Under the pieces are notes generated by a model. The model was not told the DNA's origin and did no database searches. It was given only the letters and a program-made list of their open reading frames with translations. DNA of 64,000 nt. Origin: JAVJST01 sp040219295 (GTDB lineage: Bacteria; Pseudomonadota; Alphaproteobacteria; Rhodospirillales; Casp-alpha2). This document shows positions 54,721-61,926 of the stretch, one piece after another. Position 1 is the stretch's first letter; every line of letters starts with the position of its first letter. The translations under genes were made by a program, and so were the position numbers. The stretch is from positions 310,001 to 374,000 of the forward strand of contig JAVJST010000005.1 in NCBI GenBank assembly GCA_040219295.1, read 5' to 3'.

Positions 54721-55635
54721 ATGGACTGGGACAAACTCAGGGTCTTTCACGCGGTGGCCGAGGCGGGGAGCTTCACGCACGCGGGCGAAACCCTGAACCT
54801 CAGCCAGTCCGCGGTCAGCCGCCAGATCAGCGCGCTCGAATCCAGCCTCAACGTCCCGTTGTTCCACCGCCACGCGCGCGGCCTGCGGCTGACCGAGCAG
54901 GGCGAGCTTCTCTATGAAACGGCGCACGACGTGTTCGCCAAGCTGGCGATGACCGAGGCGCAGATCGGCGAAAGCAAGGAAGTGCCGCGCGGCGCTTTGA
55001 AGATCAGCACGACGGTCGCTTTCGGGTCGGTGTGGCTGGTGCCGCGCCTGCGCGAGTTCATGTCGCTCTACCCGGAGATCGACGTTTCGGTCGTGCTCGC
55101 CGACACCGAGCTCGATCTCTCCATGCGCGAGGCGGACGTCGCGATCCGGCTGACGCCGCCGAGCAAGCCCGACCTCATGCAGCGTCACCTGATGACCATC
55201 GGCTATCATGTCTACGCCGCGCCGGACTATCTCGCCGAGTTCGGCTGGCCGAAGTCGCCGGCCGATCTCGACAATCACCAGCTCATCGTCTACGGCGACG
55301 AGGCCCGGCCGCCGGCGCCGAACCTCAACTGGCTGCTGTCGGCGGGGCGTGGCGAGAAACAGGGCCCGCGCGATCCGATCCTGCGCGTCAATTCGATCTA
55401 CGGCATCTTTCGCGCGGTGCAGAGCGGCCTGGGGATCGGCGCCTTGCCCGACTACATGGTCAAGGAAGTCTCCAACCTGGTCGAAATCCTGCCCGAGATC
55501 CGCGGACCCAAGCTCGACGCCTATTTCGTCTATCCGATGGAATTGAAGAACTCGGCCCGAATCGTCGCTTTTCGCGATTTCCTGGTCAACCGCATGCGCC
55601 GGGATATCCGGACGCCCGAGCTCGGCGCTCGTTAA
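54721..55635 (+). CDS. lsrB: LysR-family regulator, LsrB/VtlR type
   Basis: A 304-residue LysR regulator. The N-terminus MDWDKLRVFHAVAEAGSFTHAG is nearly the same as that of LsrB of Sinorhizobium meliloti and VtlR of Brucella and Agrobacterium, as I recall those sequences. The gene also follows trxB as lsrB does. The wHTH continues with LSQSAVSRQISALESSLNVPLFHRHARG, and the effector domain contains DVAIRLTPPSKPDL and HVYAAPDYL. In those organisms this regulator governs redox, envelope and uptake genes, and VtlR/LsrB activates AbcR small RNAs. A small-RNA gene with a palindrome upstream of its promoter lies directly downstream here, fitting that role. Confidence 0.92.
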   Translation: MDWDKLRVFHAVAEAGSFTHAGETLNLSQSAVSRQISALESSLNVPLFHRHARGLRLTEQGELLYETAHDVFAKLAMTEAQIGESKEVPRGALKISTTVAFGSVWLVPRLREFMSLYPEIDVSVVLADTELDLSMREADVAIRLTPPSKPDLMQRHLMTIGYHVYAAPDYLAEFGWPKSPADLDNHQLIVYGDEARPPAPNLNWLLSAGRGEKQGPRDPILRVNSIYGIFRAVQSGLGIGALPDYMVKEVSNLVEILPEIRGPKLDAYFVYPMELKNSARIVAFRDFLVNRMRRDIRTPELGAR

Positions 55636-55673
55636 AACATAATAAAATCAATATCATAGAGCTATGCGAATTT

Positions 55674-55690
55674 TGCATTGCTGCAATGCA
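55674..55690. promoter_or_regulatory. Palindrome, candidate LsrB/VtlR operator
   Basis: TGCATTG and CAATGCA form perfect 7-base arms around CTG, with the T-N11-A spacing of LysR sites. The centre is about 54 bases upstream of the predicted start of the small RNA, a usual activator position for LysR proteins. Confidence 0.6.
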
Positions 55691-55700
55691 CAAGAAATAG

Positions 55701-55729
55701 TTGGCGAAACTGCGTGTTCTCCCTATATA
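55701..55729 (+). promoter_or_regulatory. Sigma70-type promoter of the small RNA
   Basis: TTGGCG is followed after exactly 17 bases by TATATA. The expected start is near 55736. The weak -35 box and perfect -10 box suit a promoter that depends on an activator bound upstream. Confidence 0.7.
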
Positions 55730-55735
55730 AGCGCC

Positions 55736-55868
55736 ATCGACGCTGCCTTGCAGCGTCCCTTCCGCCCGGGTCCCCTCCCGGGTGTGGAACCCCTCCGGGG
55801 TTCCTCGTCTCCCAGACGTGAAGCCTCCCTGTTTAAACTCGCCGGGTCCTTCGGGACCCGGTTTTTTT
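55736..55868 (+). ncRNA. AbcR-like (alpha-r15-like) small regulatory RNA
   Basis: A compact non-coding transcript of about 133 bases, predicted from promoter, hairpins and terminator. The stems in order are GACGCTG/CAGCGTC (55739-55757), CCCGGG/CCCGGG with loop TCCCCT (55765-55782), GGAACCCC/GGGGTTCC with loop TCC (55786-55804), CGTCT/AGACG with loop CCC (55806-55818), then an unpaired AAGCCTCCCTG and the terminator. CTCCCA-type pyrimidine loops that can pair with Shine-Dalgarno sequences are the mark of AbcR RNAs, and AbcR genes lie beside lsrB/vtlR in rhizobia. Family identity is inferred from memory. Alternatives are other C-rich alphaproteobacterial RNAs (suhB/MmgR, CcsR). Confidence 0.7.
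55842..55868 (+). terminator. Intrinsic terminator of the small RNA
   Basis: CCGGGTCC-TTCG-GGACCCGG, an 8-base-pair stem capped by a UUCG tetraloop, is followed at once by seven T. It can stop only plus-strand transcripts, because the other side lacks a T-tract. Confidence 0.93.
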
Positions 55869-55876
55869 GGTGGCGC

Positions 55877-57898
55877 CTATCCGGTCGCTGCGCGCTGCTG
55901 CACCACCTCGTCGGCCGGTTTGCCCGACAGCTCCTGCAGGTGATCGAAGGTCCAGGCGAAGGTTCCGGTCCCCTGGGTCATCGAGCGCAGCTCGATAATG
56001 AGGTCGTGCATTTCGACCTGTGGGATCTGCGCCTTGACCTCGTCCCAACCGGCCCAGCCTGGCTTCGCGTCGAAACCGAGGATCTGGCCGCGGCGACCGG
56101 CGACCAGCCGCTGCACCTTGGAGGTGAACTCGTTGGGCAGCGAGATGGTCACGTTGCAGATCGGCTCCAGCAGCACTGGGCTGCAGTTCGGCATGCCCTC
56201 GCGCATGGCCTGGGCGGCGGCCTTCTTGAACGCCATTTCCGAGCTGTCGACTGCGTGAAACTGTCCGTCTGTCAGGGTCACCGCGACGTCGACCACGCGA
56301 AAACCAAGTGGGCCGCGTTCGAGGAACTCCTTCACGCCGGCCTCGACCGCCGGGATGTACTGCTTGGGCACAGCACCGCCGGTGATGGTGTTGTCGAAGG
56401 CGAAACCGGATCCGCGCGGCAGTGGCTTGATGTCGATGTGCACGTCGCCGAACTCGCCGTGTCCACCGGACTGTTTCTTGTGGCGCGAATGCTGCGTTGT
56501 CCCCTTGCGGATGGTCTCCTTGTAAGGGACCTGAGGGCGTTCCGAATCGACGGTGATGTTGAAGCGATTGGCCAGCCGGTCGATGGCGATCTTCAGGTGC
56601 ACCTCGCCCTGTCCCCAGAGCAGCAGTTCGCCGGTGTCCTGGTCGTGGCTGAACGACAGTGAAGGATCCTCCTCGCAGACCTTGGTCAGAGCAGCCGACA
56701 GCTTGACCTCGTCGCCCCTGTCGTGGGCGTGGATTGCCAGTGCGAACAGGGGCGTCAGGGCGTCCGGCCAGAGCTCCGCGCGGCCGCCGCCGCTTTCGCG
56801 CAGCAGGTCACCGGTCGAGATACCCTCCATGCGGCCGAGCGCGACGACCTCGCCGGCGTCGGCCGACGAAACCTTGTCGTGCTTGGCACCGAACAGGCGA
56901 AACACGCCGCCGACCCGCTCGCCGTTCAGCGTCACGCCGTCCTTCAGCGCGCCGGCCATGACGCGCGCGATCGAGAGCTTGCCAACCTGGCCGGCATGAA
57001 CGGTCTTGAAGACCGCGGCGGTAAGGTCGTTGCCCTTGATCCCGAGCCGTTCAGCCGCGACATCGACGCCTGGCGTTTCATGGCGCAACGCCTTCCACAG
57101 TCGGGTAACACCGTTGTCATGCTCGGCAGCGCCGAAGAACACCGGCACGATCAGCACCTCGCGCAGATCGTTCGTCAGGTTGGCGTAGACATCCTCGGTG
57201 GACGGCTTGACGTCCTCGAGCAATTCCTCGAGCAGTTTGTCGTCGAAGTCGGCGAGGCTCTCGAGCATCTCGTTCCGCGCCGCCTGTTCCCGTTCGGCAA
57301 GGTTCTCCGGAAGAGTAATCAGTTCCGAAGGCTTGCCCTCGAGCCATTTGAAGGCACGTTCGCTGACCAGATCGATGTGGCCGGTGATCGCATCTCCGTC
57401 GCGGATCGGGATCTCGCGCAGGATCAGCGGATGGGCGGAAACCTCCTGCAACGCTTCCAGCGTCGCGCGCACCCCTGGTCCCGGTTGATCCATCTTGTTG
57501 ATGAACAGGACGTGGGGAACACCGCGTTCATCGAGCAGGCGCAGCAGCGGCCCGACGGTCACGGCCTTTTCGGGGTCCGCCTCACAGCAGACGACGACGG
57601 TGTCGACGACGCTGATCGCATCCAGCGTCTCCTGTGTCAGTTCCACCGATCCGGGGCAGTCGAGAAACGTCCAGTGTTCGCCAAGATACTCGGTCGAGGC
57701 CACGTTGATTTCGGTCGACATGCCACGTGCCTTGGCCTCGGCGCTGGCGTCGCCGGTCATGTTGCCGTCCTTTGCGGTGCCCTTGCGGTGAACCGAGCCG
57801 GACGCGGCCAGAAGACTCTCGAGCAGGGTCGTCTTGCCCGACAGGTACGGGCCGATAATCGCGGCCGCGCGCGGGCCGGATGGTGTCTTGCTTGTCAC
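55877..57898 (-). CDS. EF-G-like translational GTPase (second EF-G paralogue)
   Basis: A 673-residue elongation-factor-G-like GTPase. The P-loop reads GPYLSGKT (16-23), not the GHVDAGKT-type of canonical EF-G. G2-like ARGMSTEIN, G3 DCPGS and G4 NKMD follow, then domains II-V ending in QGTGTFAWTFDHLQEL. QSGGHGEFGDVHI in domain IV is typical of the EF-G-II/FusA2-like group. Such proteins may recycle ribosomes, work under stress or be regulatory; a canonical fusA is expected elsewhere. The gene ends nine bases from the small-RNA terminator on the opposite strand. No tetracycline-resistance (Tet) signature was noticed. Confidence 0.9.
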   Translation of the reverse strand: MTSKTPSGPRAAAIIGPYLSGKTTLLESLLAASGSVHRKGTAKDGNMTGDASAEAKARGMSTEINVASTEYLGEHWTFLDCPGSVELTQETLDAISVVDTVVVCCEADPEKAVTVGPLLRLLDERGVPHVLFINKMDQPGPGVRATLEALQEVSAHPLILREIPIRDGDAITGHIDLVSERAFKWLEGKPSELITLPENLAEREQAARNEMLESLADFDDKLLEELLEDVKPSTEDVYANLTNDLREVLIVPVFFGAAEHDNGVTRLWKALRHETPGVDVAAERLGIKGNDLTAAVFKTVHAGQVGKLSIARVMAGALKDGVTLNGERVGGVFRLFGAKHDKVSSADAGEVVALGRMEGISTGDLLRESGGGRAELWPDALTPLFALAIHAHDRGDEVKLSAALTKVCEEDPSLSFSHDQDTGELLLWGQGEVHLKIAIDRLANRFNITVDSERPQVPYKETIRKGTTQHSRHKKQSGGHGEFGDVHIDIKPLPRGSGFAFDNTITGGAVPKQYIPAVEAGVKEFLERGPLGFRVVDVAVTLTDGQFHAVDSSEMAFKKAAAQAMREGMPNCSPVLLEPICNVTISLPNEFTSKVQRLVAGRRGQILGFDAKPGWAGWDEVKAQIPQVEMHDLIIELRSMTQGTGTFAWTFDHLQELSGKPADEVVQQRAATG

Positions 57899-58146
57899 TG
57901 AAGGCCTCCCAAGTTCTCCCAGATTATTCGCAACGTCCAGCCGTTCGGCTGGCGCCCGGTCACGCTGGGCTGCTTACGGATTAGCCTCTTTGCACGTCAC
58001 CGGGACATGCATTTTATTGTTTTCGCAGTTTAGCGTAGCGGGGTGTGATTGGGAGTCAATGGGGCAGCTTGCGTCAGGGAGCTCCCCCAACTGCGTGACA
58101 GGGACATCCACTTGGCCGTAGCCTGTACGTCGAATGGTGGAGGGCC

Positions 58147-58683
58147 ATGAGCCAGGGCAGGAAAAGAAGCTGGACGTATCGGACGTACCCGCTGGACTCA
58201 TCGCCGGCGGCGTTCGGCCCTTTTCAGGACTTCTTTGATCTATGGCTCTCCAAACGCGGAAGCGGGAGACGCTATGCCGAATGGCAGGACTTTCAGCTTG
58301 AGGATTTTCACGGCTGGTACGGGCAGTTGTCTCTAGGCGAAATCCACGATGACCCGTTCGATCTATCCTACCGATTGTGGGGAACGCTGCTGGTCGAGTG
58401 GTGGGGCATAGAGATGACAGGAAAGCTGTTGTCGAGTTATCCGTGGGCAGGGAACATCTGGGAGGCGAACGAGCGGCCATACATGGAGCATCTTGTGGCG
58501 AACTCGCAAATGGGGTTCGTATCGGGCCCGCTCTCGTCGATCGATCGTGACGTCGTTTACATCGAAGGCGTCGAACTGCCGCTCGGAAAGGGCGAGACGA
58601 TCAGTCACATACTGTCGGCCTATCGGCGTGCCGATCCCGATAATCCGTTTCTCCCTGAACTAGACCCGGTTTTCTTACGGTAA
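58147..58683 (+). CDS. PAS_5-type single-domain protein
   Basis: A 178-residue soluble protein that resembles the PAS_5 family found in many Rhodospirillales, small proteins containing one PAS fold. GRRYAEWQDFQLEDFHGWYGQLSL is followed by DLSYRLWGTLLVEWWGIEMTGKLL, where YRLWGT and the GxxxTGK pattern are the PAS_5 marks, and by MEHLVANSQMGFVSGPL and VYIEGVELPLG. Its function is unknown and no signalling partner is adjacent. About 250 bases of non-coding DNA separate it from the EF-G-like gene. Confidence 0.8.
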   Translation: MSQGRKRSWTYRTYPLDSSPAAFGPFQDFFDLWLSKRGSGRRYAEWQDFQLEDFHGWYGQLSLGEIHDDPFDLSYRLWGTLLVEWWGIEMTGKLLSSYPWAGNIWEANERPYMEHLVANSQMGFVSGPLSSIDRDVVYIEGVELPLGKGETISHILSAYRRADPDNPFLPELDPVFLR

Positions 58684-58744
58684 AGCGAATTGAATGCGCC
58701 GATGCGGCTCATCGGCGAGTCCTCGCATACTACTTTGAGTGCCG

Positions 58745-59947
58745 CTACTTGAGCTCAGCGCAGGCTTTCTGGATTCGCTGGCACGCGTCTTCCAGCAGCT
58801 CCGTAGCGGTCGCGTAGCTGACCCGGAAGTAGGGCGACAGCCCGAAGGCCTCGCCATGCACGGCGGCAACGCCGGCGTCTTCCAGGATGTAGGTGACGAA
58901 ATCCTCGTCGGATTCGATGGTCTTGCCCTTCGGCGTGGTCTTGCCGATGGTGCCGGCACAGCTCGGGTAGACGTAGAACGCACCTTCCGGCGTCGCGCAC
59001 TTGAGGCCGGTCGCCTGGTTGAGCATCGAGACGACGAGATCGCGGCGCTCCTTGAAGACTGCGTTGTGCTTGGCGATAAAATCGGTCGGGCCGGTCAGCG
59101 CGGCGAGCGCGGCGGCCTGGCTAACCGACGAGGTGTGCGTCGTCGACTGGCTCTGGACCTTGTTCATGGCCTTGATCAGGTCGAGCGGCCCGGCGGCATA
59201 GCCGACGCGCCAGCCAGTCATGCAGAACGCCTTGGACACGCCGTTAAGCGTCAGGGTGCGGTCATAGAGATCCGGCGCGACCTGGGCGATCGTGGTGAAC
59301 TCGAAATCGTCGTAGACGATGTGTTCGTACATGTCGTCGGTCATCACCCAGACATGAGGATGTTTGCGCAGGACATCGGCGAGTCCCTCGAGATCGGCGC
59401 GGGTGTAGGCCGAGCCGGTCGGGTTCGACGGCGAGTTGAGCACCAGCCACTTGGTCTTCGGCGTGATCGCCTTGTCGAGGTCCTCTGGCGTCAGCTTGAA
59501 GTTGTTCGAATCCGGGCAGTCGACGATTACCGGCGTACCCTCGCACATCAGCACGATGTCGGGATATGACACCCAGTAGGGCGCCGGGATTACCGCCTCG
59601 TCGCCGGGGTCGATCGTCGCCATCATGGCGTTGAAGATGTTCTGCTTGCCGCCGCAGGAAACCTGGACCTGCTCGGCGGTGTACTCCAGCCCGTTCTCGC
59701 GCTTGAACTTGTCTGCGACCGCGGCGCGCAGTTCGGGCGTGCCGGCCGGTGCGGTGTAGCGGGTCTCGCCTCGGTCCATCGCCTGTTTGGCGGCTTCGAT
59801 AATGTGTGCCGGGGTGTCGAAGTCCGGCTCGCCGGCGCCGAGGCCGATGACGTCGTGCCCGGCGGCCTTCAGCTCGCGGGCCTTGGTGGAAACGGCAACG
59901 GTCGGGCTCGGCTTGACGCGCGACAGGCGGCTAGCAAGAAAACTCAT
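58745..59947 (-). CDS. Aspartate aminotransferase (class I/II)
   Basis: A 400-residue PLP aminotransferase of the alphaproteobacterial aspartate aminotransferase Ib type. The start at MSFLASRLSRVKPSPTVAV is the family's normal N-terminus. The PLP lysine is K239 in NGVSKAFCMTGWR. NSPSNPTGSAYT and GEPDFDTPAHI are typical, and the closing region has PYFRVSYATATELLEDACQRI. It interconverts aspartate and oxaloacetate with glutamate and 2-oxoglutarate, and in some species also accepts prephenate. It could receive the aspartate made by the hydroxyectoine-type operon. It is 105 bases downstream of the GABA aminotransferase gene. Confidence 0.95.
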   Translation of the reverse strand: MSFLASRLSRVKPSPTVAVSTKARELKAAGHDVIGLGAGEPDFDTPAHIIEAAKQAMDRGETRYTAPAGTPELRAAVADKFKRENGLEYTAEQVQVSCGGKQNIFNAMMATIDPGDEAVIPAPYWVSYPDIVLMCEGTPVIVDCPDSNNFKLTPEDLDKAITPKTKWLVLNSPSNPTGSAYTRADLEGLADVLRKHPHVWVMTDDMYEHIVYDDFEFTTIAQVAPDLYDRTLTLNGVSKAFCMTGWRVGYAAGPLDLIKAMNKVQSQSTTHTSSVSQAAALAALTGPTDFIAKHNAVFKERRDLVVSMLNQATGLKCATPEGAFYVYPSCAGTIGKTTPKGKTIESDEDFVTYILEDAGVAAVHGEAFGLSPYFRVSYATATELLEDACQRIQKACAELK

Positions 59948-60052
59948 GATCGTGGTCCGATGGTCGATTGACGGGGCGGATGAGAACCCCGGCAACCTAC
60001 GCCCCGGACCGGAACCGTTCAAGTGTCAGATCGTGGAAAACGGCCGGGAGGA

Positions 60053-61333
60053 TCAACCTTGCTTGGCGGCCTCGATCGACTCCGAAATGATTCCCAGCGC
60101 CTCGGTGAAGATGTCGTCGGGCACGGTGATCGGCGCCAGGAAGCGGATCACGTTGCCGTAGACGCCGCAGGTCAGCAGCACGAGGCCGCGCTTCAGTGCC
60201 TCCGCCTTGACCCGGTTGGTGAAGTCGGCGTCCGGCGCCTTGTCCTTGGGATTGGCGAACTCGACCGCGACCATGAAGCCGAGCCCGCGGATATCGGAGA
60301 TCTGCGGCGTATTCTCGCGAATCGATTCGAGGTGCTGCTTGAGGCGCGAACCGAGCTGGTTGGCGCGGTCGCAGAGATTCTCCTCCTCGATAATGTCAAG
60401 AACGGCGTGCGCCGCGGCGATGCCGAGCGGGTTGCCGCCGTAGGTTCCGCCGAGACCGCCGGGGTCCGGCGCATCCATGATCTCAGCCTTGCCGGTGACC
60501 GCGGCAAGCGGCAGGCCGCCCGCGAGGCCCTTGGCCATCGTCGTGATGTCGGCAGCGACGCCGTAGTGTTCCATGGCCAGCAGGTGGCCGGTGCGCGCGA
60601 AGCCGGTCTGCACCTCGTCGGCGATCATGACGATGCCGTGTTCGTCGCACAGCTTGCGGATGGCCTGGATCAATTCCTTCGGCGCAATGTAGAAACCGCC
60701 TTCGCCCTGCACCGGCTCGATGATCATGGCGGCAACGCGCTTCGGATCGAGATCGGCCTTGAACAGCTGCTTCACGGCATTGATCGAGTCGTCGACCGAG
60801 ATGCCGTGCAATTCGATGGCGAACGGGACGTGGAAGACGTCCGGCATCATGGCGCCGAAGCCCATCTTGTAGGGCGCGACCTTGCCGGTCAGCGACATGC
60901 CCATGAAGGTGCGGCCGTGGAATGCGCCGCCAAAGGCGATGACCGCGTTGCGGCCGGTGTGGTGGCGCGCGATCTTGACCGCGTTCTCGACCGCTTCCGC
61001 ACCGGTGGTGACGAAGATCGTCTTCTTGGCGAAGTTGCCGGGAACCTTGTCGTTCAGGCGCTCGGCCAGTTCGACGTAGTTCTCGTACGGCATCACCTGG
61101 TGGCAGGTATGGGTGAACGAATCGAGCTGCTTGGCGACCGCCTCGACCAGCTTGGGATGGCGGTGCCCGGTATTGACCACGGCAATGCCCGCCGCGAAAT
61201 CGATGTAGCGATTGCCCTCCGCATCCCAGACCTCGGCATTTTCCGCCTTGGCGGCGTAGACCTGGGTCATCATGCCGACGCCCTTGGCGACGGCGGCGTT
61301 CTTGCGCTCGGAAAGCTGTGCGTTCGTGGTCAT
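60053..61333 (-). CDS. gabT: 4-aminobutyrate aminotransferase
   Basis: A 426-residue class III aminotransferase. AAGIAVVNTGHRHPKLVEAV, FVTTGAEAVENAVKIARHHTGR and IIEPVQGEGGFYIAPKE match GabT closely. The PLP lysine is K268 in TTMAKGLAGG, preceded by IADEVQTGFARTG. It forms succinate semialdehyde from GABA; the aldehyde dehydrogenase near 34 kb could in principle act on that product, but no gabD is adjacent. It begins with MTTNAQLSERK, and a terminator or promoter could not be recognised in the 185 bases beyond its start. Confidence 0.95.
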   Translation of the reverse strand: MTTNAQLSERKNAAVAKGVGMMTQVYAAKAENAEVWDAEGNRYIDFAAGIAVVNTGHRHPKLVEAVAKQLDSFTHTCHQVMPYENYVELAERLNDKVPGNFAKKTIFVTTGAEAVENAVKIARHHTGRNAVIAFGGAFHGRTFMGMSLTGKVAPYKMGFGAMMPDVFHVPFAIELHGISVDDSINAVKQLFKADLDPKRVAAMIIEPVQGEGGFYIAPKELIQAIRKLCDEHGIVMIADEVQTGFARTGHLLAMEHYGVAADITTMAKGLAGGLPLAAVTGKAEIMDAPDPGGLGGTYGGNPLGIAAAHAVLDIIEEENLCDRANQLGSRLKQHLESIRENTPQISDIRGLGFMVAVEFANPKDKAPDADFTNRVKAEALKRGLVLLTCGVYGNVIRFLAPITVPDDIFTEALGIISESIEAAKQG

Positions 61334-61518
61334 GTTCTGGTTCCTGTTCCCAAGGGGACGTCGAAATTATGGCGCACACCATAGGCCATGATGTTCGATG
61401 TCTTCAAGGTCACGATTGAGACAGGTAGCCGTGCATTACCGGTTGCCAGATTGCAGCGCGATCAACCGCGCGACTGGCTACGTCGTCGGATTGGTTGGAG
61501 ATGCCGTGACTAACCTCT

Positions 61519-61878
61519 CTATAGGGGAGGGACTTCTCTCGCGAACCCCTCACACATGGGCGGCTCTTCCCGCCCCTCGGGCATATGTCCGTTGGCCCAG
61601 TAGTAATCTATATCCGCGTTGGCGGTGCCGCTGTAGTTCCCCATCGTCGAGTAGTACCAGCGATGGTGTTCCGCGATCCAAAGCGCCGCGCAATCGCACG
61701 CCCATTCCGTCTTATCGGTCATGAGGTGCGGATAACTATCGTCAACCGTCTTGATGCACGCCCGCACGAACTCCGCGCCGTGCTTCCGGTAGGCGACTTC
61801 CGTCCACTCCTCCGCCGTCTGGGGCGCCGGAGCGGCGCAACCGGCCAGGATCAGGACAATCATTGTCGTGTAGCGCAT
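61519..61878 (-). CDS. Small Cys-rich lipoprotein, unknown function
   Basis: A 119-residue putative lipoprotein. The chosen ATG gives MRYTTMIVLILAGCAAPAP, with a lipobox (LAGC) and mature Cys at residue 14. The mature part has four further Cys (RACIK, WACDCA and MCEGF), so disulfides are likely in the periplasm. The charge is mildly acidic with many Trp and Tyr residues. I recognise no family. It lies 48 bases upstream of the permease gene stop in the sense of transcription order, on the same strand, but probably is not functionally linked. Confidence 0.75.
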   Translation of the reverse strand: MRYTTMIVLILAGCAAPAPQTAEEWTEVAYRKHGAEFVRACIKTVDDSYPHLMTDKTEWACDCAALWIAEHHRWYYSTMGNYSGTANADIDYYWANGHMPEGREEPPMCEGFAREVPPL

Positions 61879-61926
61879 GGCGCATTCTAACACGAGCAGA
61901 CGACGGCGGACCGGAACAACCGGAAC

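Noticed and set aside
60023..61384. 453-codon frame opposite gabT
   Set aside because: Antisense of a conserved aminotransferase with intact PLP site.
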